From Doryteuthis pealeii (taxonomy: Eukaryota; Mollusca; Cephalopoda; Myopsida; Loliginidae), in assembly GCA_023376005.1 (NCBI GenBank), contig CM042145.1, positions 99,224,992 through 99,288,991 on the forward strand: a stretch of DNA of 64,000 nt. Direction: 5' to 3'. Shown here in pieces: positions 19,792 through 33,247 of the stretch; position 1 is the first letter of the stretch, and every line of letters starts with the position of its first letter. The notes beneath the pieces were generated by a model that had not been told where the DNA came from, searched no databases, and was given only the letters and a program-made list of their open reading frames with translations. The translations under genes and the position numbers were made by a program.

Positions 19792-21766
19792 TTCTGTGAA
19801 ATGTTAACTAAAGTAGATAACTGGCACTTCAAATTGTGTTTTAAATCTACAGGTTATTTGGAATATACGGAGAGAATATGATTCATTTAATTTTTTTATT
19901 CAATATTAATGTCAAAGTTAAAGGAACAAAACAATTTGTTTTCCATAAAAATTATTGGACAACAAATGCAAAATATCTATCAATATGGCTAAGACCATTG
20001 GTTTGAATCACTGCTACTCATCGCATCCACAGGATTTTACTAAAATTTCGAAAATTCGTCAACTGTAATTTAAGTTTCATTACTCCTGTAATTTTTTCCC
20101 ATTCATTGGCATTGCAGTCTCGGAAGACTATATAGTTATCTGTAGTTCTTGTGTCCCTGAAGTTACACGGCATCCAATGTTCGAAAAACATTCTCGCCAC
20201 AGATGTCGCATGTGAGGCTGTCCCTGAAGATGTTTGATGTGCCGGGGTGCTTATTGCTGCGCATTTCTTCTAAGACTGCTTGGCTTTTGCGCCAGGGTGA
20301 CTTCAGGACATGAAACAGTCCACTCTGAGAGCCTGAGCCAAATTTTCCGCAGTTGGAAGGGGTCATGCTAAAGCACCTGAGTCATTCTTGCAGACATCCT
20401 TAAAAACGCAGGCTGGAGGCGACCAATGCTATCTCTTGCCAGAACGAAAAGCTCTGCATAGAGGATGTCTGTTGCGGGGATTCCGTCGCATTTCATCCAA
20501 TCCGGCGGGCATTTTCGCGCTAATGATTTCGATATCTAGTTTGATAGATTCCCAGCCATGACATTTTTTCCTAAAGTCTTCATAAGTTTTCTATGGGATT
20601 CCGTCAGGACTTTGAGCTGGCCATTTATTGTTTAGGATTTTTTGCTCTGTCGTTTCTGTCTTGATGTCTCTTTAATTTTTTTTTCTGGTCTTATTTGATT
20701 CGTGTTGATTTTGTTGTTTCTTCTTTGGTCCATAACATTTATTTCCTGTTGGTCGTTCAAGATCAGCAATACCTGCTTTGCCTTTAATGACAAGAGAGCA
20801 TTATCTTGCATGAACCCAGAATTTTTAGAATCGGCACAACATGGCTCACCTAGCAAATCTTTGTGTACATTAGCACGCAATTAACTATATTATATAAGGC
20901 GTACGAGAATATAACGTGCTAGACTTGAAACATGCCGAAAACCATCATGCTGCTCTACTATATTTGACTATCTTTTTTTTAAATGCAATTTTGAACTCAG
21001 TCTTTCGCCAAATCATGATCTTAAACATATTGTTTCCACCAGAACAAATAAATTTATATAAGCTTCATATTGAAAAATCGCTGGACCATTGTTCTTGCCT
21101 TTGGGAAAAACCCCAATTAGCATGGTTGTTGCAAATTCCAGTCTTGTTGCCTTGTTTTTGCTTTTCATTTATTTCTTCTCTGTGGAGAAACTTGCATAAG
21201 CGCTTATTTCTTATATGTGTGGCGCAGCCACAGTTTGTCGAGCACATTAATGTCATTGAAATTTGTCGTGGAATGTCCTGCCGCAGTTCTAAAACACCGT
21301 TGCTCTTGGCGTTGAAATGATCCTGTTTTCTCTGACCATTGTTTTCTTTGGCTACACACCGTTTGTTTGGATAGTTTATATGAACCATTTGTTTTCGTAC
21401 AGTTTTCAGAAATTTGGCTCACAACGCTTTAGGAACTCGTCACCTGTTGCAGCGATTTTGGTTTAATTGTGTGATTTTCCTTTGCGCAGTTGGACAACAT
21501 GCAGCTCTTAGAGTCCTTATAACTATAGTCGGTTCGTATTCTGTGAAAATGATTTAGTGACGATAAACAATCTTTATCTTAATCTGCTCTATCATAATTC
21601 GGATTATGTGCGTTATTTTCACATAATTTCGAAGATTTGCTGCTTAATTTCGGACGATTGAGAACTTAAAATTAATCATAATCATTCCGTGTCATTGCAA
21701 ATAATCTGCAGGGTAAAGCAGCAACTGAACAGCCAGTTATGTACATTTAGTAAAAAATTTCAGCAA
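19792..21766 (-). mobile_element. Tc1-type element (A2 duplicate, error-rich)
   Basis: Reverse copy of 10362-12163. The transposase relic lies at about 20514-21540 and the LINE fragment at about 20135-20500. It keeps the haplotype-1 sequence beyond its left boundary (19720-19775). Extra bases near 20625-20700 have no counterpart in the other copies and look like read noise. Confidence 0.7.
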
Positions 21767-21931
21767 GAAATTTGGGCTACAAACAAACACACACACAACA
21801 CAACACACACACACACACACCCACACAAATATATTATATATATATATATTATTATATATATATATATATATTATATACTATGAGAAGTAAACAAACACCC
21901 GATGTTTGTGATATGCTATTTTCAGCCGACA

Positions 21932-22303
21932 CTATTGGGAGAATATTGTGCTTATTTGAAGTCGAACCTAATTTTGAAAGTTAATTCGAATTAATAAGTA
22001 AGGCTAAACAATCGAGAAAAATCAAATCTCTGTATGTACATTTCGGCCTATTGGTGTGGAGGTAAGATGCTTTGCCTGTCAGCTTTGACAAGTCAGGTTT
22101 TCGAATCGCACACGGGGCGGTCTTCGGTATCTATAGCTCTGCTGATGAGGCCCTATAGGCGCGAAATGTACAATACAGAGATTTTGATTTTTCTCCGGAT
22201 TTGTTTAGCCTTACATTTAAATAGGTAATCCCGCCTAATTAATTAATTATTAATTATTAACTTTCAAAATTGGTCGACTTAAATAGCAGCATATTCGTCC
22301 AAA
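21932..22303. mobile_element. Fold-back element with HHR-1 (A2 duplicate)
   Basis: Reverse copy of 9839-10199, keeping the ~20 bp of left arm that haplotype 2 lacks. Confidence 0.65.
22137..22180 (+). ncRNA. HHR-1 copy with small indels (A2 duplicate)
   Basis: CTCTG, CTGATGA, GGCCCTATAGGC-GC, GAAA and TGTACAATACAGAG are all recognisable. Two or three indels in stem II and stem III relative to A1 and C are consistent with sequencing error. Confidence 0.6.
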
Positions 22304-22594
22304 TATATATAATATAAGTTATCTTAAAACTGAATAGAGCCTCTAGTAAGTCTGTATGTATGTTTACTGTTATAATGCAGTAAAATTCCCTTCCTTAAAG
22401 ATGGGTTGCGCTTTATGACCCAGTTGGTAGAGATTCTCAAGAAAAAAATCGGTAGTTGTTTCGATCCGACGCTGGGCAGCCTGAAAATTCTAAGCCCACT
22501 GAAGAGCTGTGATACAGCGAAAACCAGCCTGTATGTGGATGACTCTGCTCTCTCTCTCTTTCCTCTCTCTCTCATCTTCTCTCGTCTCTCTCTG

Positions 22595-22638
<44 letters not shown>

Positions 22639-22779
22639 TCTGTGTGTGGTGTGGTATTGTCATATAAACATCTATGGTCCTTTATCAGCTAAAACAATCA
22701 ATCGGTTGATTTAATGGCTGTGTATCCACAAAACGCACCCGAGATATAGCGCTGTTCGCGAATGTAGATTTGTGAGATG

Positions 22780-23370
22780 GAGGTAAGTCTTTATAATGAA
22801 ACGGTGTTGGGATTTGTCATTTAAGATTGGATCGTTGCATTCATTCGGTGTTTTCATATTGAAAATCGATTGTTTATTTGAAGCATTTTCTTTCGTGGTT
22901 TCATATTGAATGTTCATTAGTTGTTTGTGGTGAAAGGAGTCGTTGCTTAAAACGCTTTACGATGAAAAGTAAATTGTCGCTTTTGTAAGATTTTTGCATT
23001 CAAATGATTTTTAATGAAGAAAAAAGTGTTTTGAAAGGATCTTACTTTTAACAATATTCATTATAAAAGGTTGTATTGTTATTTGAAAGGATATTGCATT
23101 CAAAGAAGTTATGATAAAAATCAATTAGTTTATTGTTGAAATTGATGGAAGTTTGCATTCAAAGAATTCATAATGAAAAGTCGATCGGTTTTTTGGTAAG
23201 AATAACTAGCAATTCAATGAAGCATATAAGAAATGCTGATTGTTATTTGGAAGGATCCTTAGCTTGTGTGGTGTTTGTTTTTATGACGACTGATTATTTT
23301 TTGGAAAGGATTCGCTTTGGAGCATAATCAACGAAAATTCTATTGTCAATCGAAGAACTTGCTTTCACTC
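22780..23370 (-). repeat. ~50-bp minisatellite (A2 duplicate)
   Basis: Noisy reverse copy of 8820-9390. Confidence 0.55.
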
Positions 23371-23707
23371 GTTCAGTAATGTAAGGATAATGTATTATGA
23401 ATTTAATATAATATATTAATACGCTTGTTCCTACAATCTTCCATCGTTATCATCCTGAACACCTTTTGTTAAAATAAGAGTTGTCCTAATTGTTTAAGAT
23501 ACAATGCAAAAGAGGGTATCCAGATTATCTGTGTGTCACTTAATCGCACTTCTGGTGTATTTTGTCCCTTTTAATTACACCAATTTACAAAAATTGACAT
23601 TCTCAAATGGTTTTGCGTCGCTTAAATGCCGAACTGCAAAATTATTAAATGAACATAGGATAACAAAGAATAGAGTTCCATGCTTATTTTATTGTCATTT
23701 GAAAGGC

Positions 23708-23900
23708 TTATGGTCAGATACGTGAAAGCATCTCGGTTTCCAGTTCGATCCCGAAGTGAAGCTGCATGAGACTGTTACATGCTTAGTGGGTGATCCATTA
23801 AACAAACAGCGGGTACTGGTAAGAAATTGGAATAGTCAAACTGACTTGAATTCTGCATAAAGTAACCCGAAAAGAGTTGATTATGCCGTAAAACAACAAC
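23708..23900 (+). repeat. 5S-derived SINE cut by the gap (A2 duplicate)
   Basis: Reverse copy of 8318-8515, running into the N gap within its shared tail. Confidence 0.6.
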
Positions 23901-24000
23901 NNNNNNNNNNNNNNNNNNNNNNNNNNNNNNNNNNNNNNNNNNNNNNNNNNNNNNNNNNNNNNNNNNNNNNNNNNNNNNNNNNNNNNNNNNNNNNNNNNNN
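23901..24000. other. Assembly gap of exactly 100 N
   Basis: One hundred consecutive N. The left flank is A2 at unit position ~8325 and the right flank is the distal end of arm B at unit position ~15.95 kb. The two sides are therefore not adjacent in the unit, and a fixed 100-N spacer is the usual mark of a scaffolding join of unknown size. Confidence 0.97.
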
Positions 24001-25469
24001 CTGACGCAGGAGAGGGCGTGGAGAAGAGATCGAGCAATTAGCGACAATCTGCGCTTTAGTATTCATGTATCAGGCTGGATATGATAGATTGTTAAGTTGT
24101 CGGCCTACTTCTGTATCAGTTCCGAACAGTGAGGGTTACTGACTATGCTCTTTTGCTAAGCCTAGAATAGGGAAATTATTTTTTAAAATTTTTTGCTGAG
24201 GTGAGCTCAACACCTACGGTAAAAAAACACGCTCTCAACAGTTTTTTTAAAAAAATAAATTAATTTCTTTTGAACTAAAGTACCAAGGGATTAAAAAACA
24301 GTATAGTAGAAAGCATGAAAACAATTAAAAGCGGAATGTTCTTACGTACCATTTGTTACAAAGTCTACAGTCAGAAAAAATCTGTAACCAAAAATTAAAT
24401 GGAACCGAATGTGTAACCATCAATACAAACCGATCATGAAATATATATATGAGTATATACATTAGGTATATATAATTATTATATATATAGTTCATTGGAG
24501 TTTTATTATTATATTATATTGAAGAATGTATTATATTATATATATATATATATATAATATTATATATATAAGTAAATAGCTGAAAGTAATAAATAAAAAA
24601 AGAACTGTTATTTATGTTTTTATTTACTTATGATGATTGCTCTGTGACTCTAACATTAAGAGCGCACCTTTGAGCTCATCAAACTGCAACATGTTTTTTT
24701 AAATAAAACTCTTGGTGTCATAAAGGAAGATTTCTTCACTGGAACTTTTGGATTAATACAAAATATATATATATATATATATAATATATATATATATAGT
24801 TATAATTATATTATATATATTATATACTTATTTTGGGCAGCTAGGCAATTCCATGTTTAAGCGGAACAGGGAACCTTGCCCTTGCAAGCACACAAATAAT
24901 CATTATTCCCTGGTAATCATCATTCGGGCTGAATGTATAATAATTTGTGTAATTTTGAGCCGTTCATAAGGATATTCTAAGCTCCGCCGACATAGTGGTG
25001 TTATTATGTTACAGTAGACTGTCTATCCGTTCAGTAAAACCTTTTAACAAAATATGAAATATTCAACAAGTATATGCTCCCACTACTTTGATTTAAACGA
25101 ATAGTTTGAACTGAGCAGACAGGCCGGGACTCCCCACCTCCCATCCGAATCTACTGCAAGTCAATTTTTCATAAGTAGTCTTCAATATAAGATATTTGAC
25201 ACCTCACTCAACTAATATGTCAATTTTTCATAAAGCGAGTATTTATAAAAAATATATCCAACGCATGTTTCGAGCGGTCGAGGTAGTACATACCGGTTCT
25301 GACGTAGATATTGGGTGTCACTTTTCTATAAAGATCAAATCGTGAGCGTCCAAGTGAAGATCGAACTCAATATAAGAATGCTTACTTGTTCAATTAATTA
25401 TAAAATAATTAGGTTTTCTAGTCAGGGAAGTAAGACGATATATGTAATTTACCCAACACTCCCGGACAA

Positions 25470-25985
25470 GCAGCATGTGACACAAGGTCCCTTTTTAAGC
25501 GGAGTTTAACAGGTTTCGAAATTCAGAGCTTTCTTCTCACTGAAGAACGTCGATTCCTACTAAGGTTAAAGAAGCTCAGTTTGCCCAACTATCTACCCAT
25601 ACCTGAAGGGAAAATAATTGGACTGCATACCTTTCCCAAGGTTATTAACGCCATGAAAAATGCAAAACAATCCTCACCCAGGATTTGAACTCAAGGTCCC
25701 GGTGTCTCATTTTACATACGACGATAAACATACACAAGTGGCCGCCATCCTAATATTTTACCTAAAGATACACTCATCATCACCTCATAAATAATACGCT
25801 CAAATTTTTTTTTAATAAAAGTTTAATTTTCATCTCCAGGGATTTCTAAGCCTTTTTTTTTGCCATGCCCCTCCAAAATCGGCTGGTAATGTATATTCAT
25901 AGCCGGGTTACCTCAGCTCAAGTTAAGTCGCTGGCGTTCGGGCTAGAAAACCAAGGGTTCCTGTTCGATACCGGGCTCCTCGCCG
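25470..25985. repeat. Two tRNA-derived SINEs (B duplicate)
   Basis: Noisy reverse copies of the pair at 60068-60560: the GAGTTCAAATCC-headed one (minus, ~25470-25745) and the start of the GCCGGG-headed one (plus, from ~25901). Confidence 0.5.
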
Positions 25986-27011
25986 AACTCAGCGTATAGT
26001 AGGCACGAGGGATCTGTGGCCAGTAAAGTAAGGATGCTGATGATAGGTGTGGCGCTGCCACTTCAGACGCAAAACTTCTTCGGTTATAGGCTAGTGAAAA
26101 GGGGATTAGACTTCTCGCCTGATTGGCTGATACCGGACTTTAGGCCACCCCGATTGGTTTGAAACAAACTTCAAAAAGAACAGCTATCTTATAAAAAGTA
26201 AAAAATGAAATAAACGAAAAGACTGAAAGACAAATAAAAATCGTTTAGTTTCTCCTCCGATTGCATCCCACCTGTAAGACCCCCAAAAAAAAAAAAAAAA
26301 AAATCTCCCCAATTTCCCCCCTGTTTTTGGGGCCGGTACCAAATAAAAACCTCAATGCTGGGAAACTCTGATCTACCAACTATTAGAATTTTATCATTTT
26401 CTAGTGGAACATGATACAAATGAAAACGGATATTATGTAGATATTATTATTTCAAACACACAGCATTGAGGACTCTGTAATCTAAAGACTTTGCCACAAA
26501 TATATGTATAATCAAAAAAAAAAAATGAATAAAAATAAAAACTTCGTTTAGGATTGAACTCACTTCGGTCTGTTTTCATTTCCTACGGTATAACTATTCA
26601 ACACAGCCGAGCGTAAGACGAATGCAAGCAAAGTAAAACAACCTGAATACGTCTTTCTCCTATAGAATTTGGCAAAGTCAAGGGAAATCATAGACACGTA
26701 ATTAAATCCTAAAACAAGCGTTTTACGAATCTGGGAACCATAGTCAAGAAAAAAATCAACAGGTGGCGAGAAGAGGCAAGATAAGAAATAGAATTAGTTT
26801 CTCCTTGAACCTGTTTTGTATTCCATTAAAAATATAATTTTCATTAATCTACTACCCGTTCAAAAATTGCACAGACGATTATATAATGTCGACCCAGAAT
26901 GAGATATCTGAGTACAGTTAGTTAATTCTTGGTTACAGAGTTTCAATGGCTGTATACTTAGAAATAAATAACACGTAATTAACATCCGTTTTAAACATTG
27001 TATCATAAATA

Positions 27012-27042
<31 letters not shown>

Positions 27043-27073
27043 TAATATATATATATATAATAGAATAAGTAAT

Positions 27074-27094
27074 CCACAGACACGTGTTTTCGAA
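27074..27094 (-). other. HHR-2 3' half only (B, haplotype 2)
   Basis: The minus strand reads CGAAAACACGTGTCTGTGG without CTGATGA upstream, as in C 59043-59060. Agreement between B and C shows the loss is real for this haplotype and not a sequencing error. Confidence 0.6.
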
Positions 27095-27135
27095 TGGCTT
27101 TTTGTGCTTACAAACACACACACACACATACATAC

Positions 27136-27174
<39 letters not shown>

Positions 27175-28031
27175 GTATATATATATATATATATATAATG
27201 TATGTGTGTCTAATAGCTTAGTGTCGAGTGATTAAACGCATCTGTTATTTAGTTTGTATGCAGACCAACCAACATTTGGAAACTTCTATTATATCTGTGT
27301 CTAAGACAGATATTATTTTTTTCGTTAATATCAAGATCAATTAATAATGTAACAAATTAGCATAACAATCCCAAGCTTCTACAATGGATCTTCGGACACA
27401 ATGATATATATATATTAGTATATATATTATATATATAATAATAACTCCGGTAAGTACTTACAAAAAACGTGTGTGTGCCTCATTTAATGATTTTTTTTCA
27501 TAAAAAGCATCATGACGTTAAATAATGCACGTACTGTCACAACAATGGATTTCCTCTTTACTTTTATACTGAAATCATATCATGTCAACAATATATTATT
27601 AATATAGTATATATATATGTATATATATATATATATATCTGTGTGTGTGTATATATGTGTGTGTGTATGTTTTTGTGTATAATCTTTAGAAGTTTAGGGA
27701 AAACTCAACGGAACAAAAAAAAGAAAAAAAATGAACGAGTCACAATTTTTGACTATCAGAATTAGGAATGAGAAGCTGAATGAGTCGTGATAACTGTTAT
27801 AGTGATACACCTTAATAAGACTAATGGAATGCGCCGACGGTTTACTATAAGTACTGGGACAATTGTGGCTTGAGAGTAAGCCAATGCGAGTCAGCACAAC
27901 AATTCTATTTGTCGGACGTATATTCCCACTTCTCTGTATTGTATTTGTCTACTTTTTGTTAATACATTTTCCTACATCTGTACCCGTATTGCCCCGATTA
28001 AAAATATTGAAAAGTGCTTAATACATATTCT

Positions 28032-29900
28032 TTCTGAAATGTTAACAAATGTAGATACATGGCTCTTCAATTGTGTTTAAATCTACAGGTTATTTGGAAT
28101 GATACGGAGAGAAACTATGAATTCATGTTAATTTTTTATTCAAATATTAAATGTCCAAAATTAAGGAACGAAACAATATTGTTTTCATAAAAATATAAGT
28201 TTGGACAAAAAATGCAAAATATCTTATCAATAATGCTAAGACCATTGGTTTGAAATCACTCTCTACTCATCGGCATCCACAAGGAATTTCACTAAATTTG
28301 ACATTCGTCAACTGTAAATTTAGACATTACTCCTGTAATTTTTCAGCCATATCTTGGCATTGCAGTCTCGGAAGAAACTATAGTTAGTAGTAGTTCTTGT
28401 GTTCCCTGAAGCTTACAGGCATCCGATCCAATGTTCGAAGAAAACATTGTCGACACACGATGTCACAGTGAAGGCTGTCCCTGAAGATGTTGATGTGCCG
28501 GTGCTTTGTTGCCGCCACTGTTCTTCTAAGATACTCTTGGCTTTATGGTATTGGCGCCAGGGTGACTTCAGTCATGAACAGTCCATACGGAGAGCCTGAG
28601 CCAAATTTTCCCAGCTGGAAGGGGTAAATGCTAAGCACCTGAGATCATTCTTGCAGACATCCTTAAAAACGCAGCTGTGGGCGACCATCTGTCTCTTGCC
28701 AGACAAAAGCTCTGCATAGAGGATGTCTTTCGGGATTCGTCATCATCCATAGTCCGGCGGGCAATTTTCCTATAGATCTTCGATATTTGATAGATTCCCA
28801 GCCATTACATTTTTTCCTAAAGTCTTCCATAAGTTTTCTATGGGATTCACGTCAGGACTTTGACTGACCCAATCCATAACATTATTCCGTGGTCGTTCAG
28901 ATCAGCAATAATAGCTGCTTTGCCTTATGACAGAGAGCATTATCTGCATGAACCAGAAGTTTGTAAGATCGGCACAACATGCTGCACACTAGCAATCTTG
29001 TACATAGCACATAACTTATATTATATAAGCGTACGAGATATAACGTGCCTAGACTTGAAAACATGCCGAAAACCATCATGCTGCGCTCTACAATATAATG
29101 ACTATCTTTTTTAATGCAATTTGAACTCAGTCGTTCGCCAAAGTCATGAATCTTACATATTGTTTTTCCACCAGAACCAAATACATTATTATACTTTCAT
29201 CATGTGAAAAATCGCTGGAACCATTGTTCTTCTGACAATATATGGGTTGTTTGCAATTGCAGTTTTGTTGCCTTGTTTTGCTTTTTCATTTATTTTCTTC
29301 TTCCTGTGGAGAACTTGCATAAAGGCTTATCTATTTCTTAAGATATGTTGCCGCAGTCACAGTTTGTCGAGCAACATTAATGGTCATTGAAATTTGTCGT
29401 GAATGTCTGCCGCAGTTCTAACAAACGGTTTGCTTGGCGTTGAATGATCCTGTTTTCTCTGACCATTGTTTTCTTGTGTCTATACACACCTTGTGTTGGG
29501 ATAGTTTATATGGACCATTGTTTTTCGATTTCAGAATTTGGCTCACCAACGCTTTTTGAACTCGTCACACTGTTCAGCGATTTGGGTTATATTGTGTGAT
29601 TTCCTTTCGCAGCTTGGACAACATCAGCTCTTAGAGTCTTTATCAAACTATTCGTCAGGTTCGTCAATGCTGGAAAATTATGTAGTGACGATAAACACCT
29701 GCTTTATCTTACATCTCTGCTATCATAAATTCGGATTAATGTGGCGTTATTTGGTTTCACATATTGTCGAGATTTCTCCTTACATTTCGACGATTGGAAA
29801 CTTAAAATTATATCATAACTCATTCCGTGGCATTGCAAATATCTGCAGAGGTAGCAACTTGAACAGCCAGTTATGTACATTTAGTTAAAAATTTCACAAG
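28032..29900 (-). mobile_element. Tc1-type element (B duplicate)
   Basis: Reverse copy of 56294-58104 with many single-base indels. The transposase relic is at about 28770-29668 and the LINE fragment at about 28385-28762. It keeps the CATAAAGC segment deleted in haplotype 1. Confidence 0.72.
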
Positions 29901-30030
29901 AATTGGGCTTACAAACCACACACAACACACACACAAATTCACACACACCACATATATATATATACTATATTATGAGAAGTAAACAAACAGACGCGATGTT
30001 TGTGATAGGCTATTTTCAGCCCGACAGAAT

Positions 30031-30380
30031 ATTTGGGAGAAATATGTGCTTATTTGATAGTCGAACGCTGAAATTTTGAAAGTTAATATATTAACTAAGT
30101 AAGCTAACAAATCGAGAAGAAATCACTCTCGTATGTACTTTCGGCCTATTGGGTGTGGAGGTAAGATGCTTGCTGTCAGCTTGTACAGTCAGGTTTCGTT
30201 AAATCGCACACGGGCGGTCTTCGTATCTATAGCTCTGCTGATGAGGCCTAATAGGCCGGAATGTACATACAGAGATTGATTTTTCTCGATTTGTTTAGCC
30301 TTACACTTTAAATAGGTAATGATCCCGCCTAATTAAGATTAATTATTAATTAACCTTCAATAAGCACATATTCTCCCAAA
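30031..30380. mobile_element. Fold-back element with HHR-1 (B duplicate)
   Basis: Reverse copy of 55834-56171. It shares the haplotype-2 deletion in the arm now at the right. Confidence 0.65.
30233..30274 (+). ncRNA. HHR-1 copy with one core change (B duplicate)
   Basis: All elements are present, but the GAAA core reads GGAA. The other three copies have GAAA, so this is probably an error in a noisy region. Confidence 0.65.
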
Positions 30381-30655
30381 TATATATAGTATAGAGTTAT
30401 CCTTAAAACTGAATAGAGCTCTCTTAAGTAAGTCTGTATGTATGTTACGTTTATATCAAGTAATTCCCTTCCTTAAAGTGGGTTGCGCTTTATGACCCAG
30501 TTGGAGAACGATCTCCTCACCAGAAAAAATCGGGCTAGTTGTTCATCCCGACCTGAGCAGCCTGAAATTCCTAGCCACACTGAAGAGCTGTGATACATGC
30601 GAAACAACACTGTAAATGTGGATGTATACCTCTCTCCTCTTCTTCTCCTCTCTCA

Positions 30656-30712
<57 letters not shown>

Positions 30713-30859
30713 GTGAGTATAATATCGTGTGTGTGTGGATTGTCCAGTATAAACATCTAAATGAAGTCCAATATTTCACTAAAACAATCACGGTGTTGAT
30801 TTAAATCGTATCCACCAAAAATACCTTCCAAATGTAGATTTGGTGCGATGGGAGGTTAG

Positions 30860-31420
30860 TACATGAAAGTTGGGATTTGTCATTTAATTGGATCTTGCAT
30901 TCATCGTTTCATATTGAAAATCCGATGTTATGTTGAAGGGATTTTTCTTCAGTCGGTTTTCATATTGAATGTTCATGTGTTTTGTGTGAAAGGATCTTGC
31001 TAAACGCATTTACGAATGAAAAGTAAATTGTCTTGTAAGCAATTTTGCATTCAACTGATTTATAAGAAAAAAAAGTTTTTTGAAAGGAGTCTTACTTTTA
31101 ACATGATAGTTTCCATTATAAAAGGTTGATTGTTATTTGAAAGGATTGCATTCAAAGAATTTATGATAAAATCAATAGTTTTTATTTGAAATGATTTTGC
31201 ATTCAAAGAAATTATAATGAAAAATCATCGTTTTTTGTAAGAACGTATTGCATTCAATGAAAGTCATAATAAAATGCTGATTGTTATTTGGAAGGATCTG
31301 TTGTAGTGTGTTGTTTATGAAAGACGATTTTTTTTGGAAAGGATCTTCGCTTTGGAGCAAATCAAAACGCAAATTTCTAATGTCAATCGAATGAATCTTG
31401 CTTTCAAACTCGTTCATAAG
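30860..31420 (-). repeat. ~50-bp minisatellite (B duplicate)
   Basis: Reverse copy of 54830-55375. Confidence 0.6.
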
Positions 31421-31754
31421 TAAGATTATTATATTAATATAATAACTTTAATAGCTTGTTCCTAAATCTTCCATTCGTTATCATCCTGCAACACCTCTAG
31501 TAAAAAATAAGATTGTCCTAATTTGTTTAAGATACAATGCAAAAAGGGATATCCAGATATCTTGGTGTCACTTAATCACTTCTTAAATTATGTCCCATTA
31601 TTATTAGCAACGCGGAGAGTTAAAAAATTGAGATGTCATTCCAAATGCGTTTTCTGGCGTCGCTATGGTAAGATGACCGAAACCGTCAAATTAAAATGCG
31701 AAATAAGAACAAAGAAAGTAAAGTTCATGCTTATTTATGTCAGTGAAAGGACTT

Positions 31755-31962
31755 TATGGTCAATCACGTTGAAATGCAACCGGTTCAGTTCGAGATCACC
31801 GAGTGAAGTCTGCAATGAGAACTGTTAACCACTGCTAGATGGGTGGAACCTTTAAACAACAGCACGGTACTGTAAGAAATTGAATATCAAACTGACTTGA
31901 TTCCTGCATTAATAACCCAAAAGAGTTGATATGCCTAAAAAACAAACCAACAAAAAACAAAC
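31755..31962 (+). repeat. 5S-derived SINE (B duplicate)
   Basis: Reverse copy of 54308-54512, with indels in the 5S head. Confidence 0.6.
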
Positions 31963-32147
31963 AATCATTTGAAAGGATCTCAGCGAAGTATTATTCAAAT
32001 GTCCATTTCTTTGCTTTACAAATAATTTTTCCGGCGCGTCCGTAATTCAAAATTGATTGCTTTTCAAAAGATCCCCGACGTATTCGTAATGAGTTTATTG
32101 TTTAAAAATAAGCACAAATAATGTTCACCTCACTCATTTGTTCGATT

Positions 32148-32152
<5 letters not shown>

Positions 32153-32207
<55 letters not shown>

Positions 32208-32631
32208 TCATGTCCGCACTGTTAGCACGTGTTCCATGACACTCCCTCGCCAAGGATCCCTATCGGCTCATTGAACTGGTTATGGTCCACGAGGCGGCAT
32301 CCAGAATCCGCACAGAGCTTGATTAATGTAGATTTTTATTTGTCGACCTACACGTGGTGTTTTTATTGTGTAGGTGTTTCACAAAGGCGAGAACGTCACT
32401 TTTGAGTTCGTTCCTGCTTCTTCCAGCAGTGCCCCCAGCATGTCTTTGTTTCGCTCATCCAGGTGATTTGTGCAATAGAAGGCAGGTGCTGTACAGCTGT
32501 TTTCTTGTAAGATGCTGCACACAGGATTTCTTTAATAAGGTAGCACGCAACATTCTCGTGCAGTGCAATGATCTAGTTTATTCTCCAGGCGCTTCGTTAG
32601 TTCCATGTGTTCTGCATGCAGTAACAGTTAA
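32153..32631 (-). pseudogene. LINE 3' end with (GAT)n tail (B duplicate)
   Basis: Reverse copy of 53650-54121. The plus-strand 117-codon open frame here is the antisense of this relic and is not a gene. Confidence 0.72.
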
Positions 32632-32814
32632 TGTTTTTTTATTTTTTTTTATGTTTTTTTTACTGATACGGAAGTATCGCTTGGAAATAAGAGATCATAA
32701 TTTATAATTGATCTAATTAATTGTATTTTAATATTTTTATTAAAACTTTGAGAGTATCTATATGAAATGATTGATAGTCTATATGATTAAGGAATTCATC
32801 TTATTAGACAGAAA

Positions 32815-33150
32815 TAGATAGATAGATAGATTAGGAATAGGCTAGATAGAATTAGAGTGTATAGATAGGAACCGAACTAGTGTAATAGATAGATAGATAA
32901 GAAACATCCAGATAGTAGTAGATAGATAGATAAGAAGAAGGAAGACAGATTCAGGATAACGATAAGATAGATAGATAGACAGACAGACGTAACGTTGACA
33001 AAGAATAGAAAGTACAGATAGAAGACAGATAGAAAGAAGGAAACGGATTAAGACAGATAAATTGGACAAACATGCCTAAAGAGATAGATAGAAACGGACT
33101 ATGTCAGAGTGAACACATTTAAATAATGATAGATAGATAAAAAACAAACA
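32815..33150. repeat. GATA tetranucleotide array (B duplicate)
   Basis: Reverse copy of 53185-53520. Confidence 0.75.
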
Positions 33151-33247
33151 AATAAAAAAACAAATATAAGAAACATATAATTTGAGATAAATACTTTAAC
33201 CATATAATTATGAATAAATATTAGTAGTCAGGGATTCTTGATTAGAC

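Larger units (their letters stand above)
15945..23900 (-). repeat. Arm A2: reverse, error-rich fold-back of A1
   Basis: This stretch is the reverse complement of about 8325-15860, running from the fold near 15.9 kb to the N gap. It carries dense single-base insertions and deletions relative to A1 but keeps the haplotype-1 markers: the longer form at 12192-12235, the hammerhead core at 13263 and the short form at 15110. The pattern resembles the uncorrected second pass of one long read. Features inside it are duplicates of A1 features. Confidence 0.88.

Noticed and set aside
23775..24066. Open frames crossing the N gap
   Set aside because: They contain undefined residues and join two unrelated contig ends.
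32354..32707. 117-codon plus-strand open frame
   Set aside because: It is antisense to the LINE 3' end relic and runs into T-rich noise.
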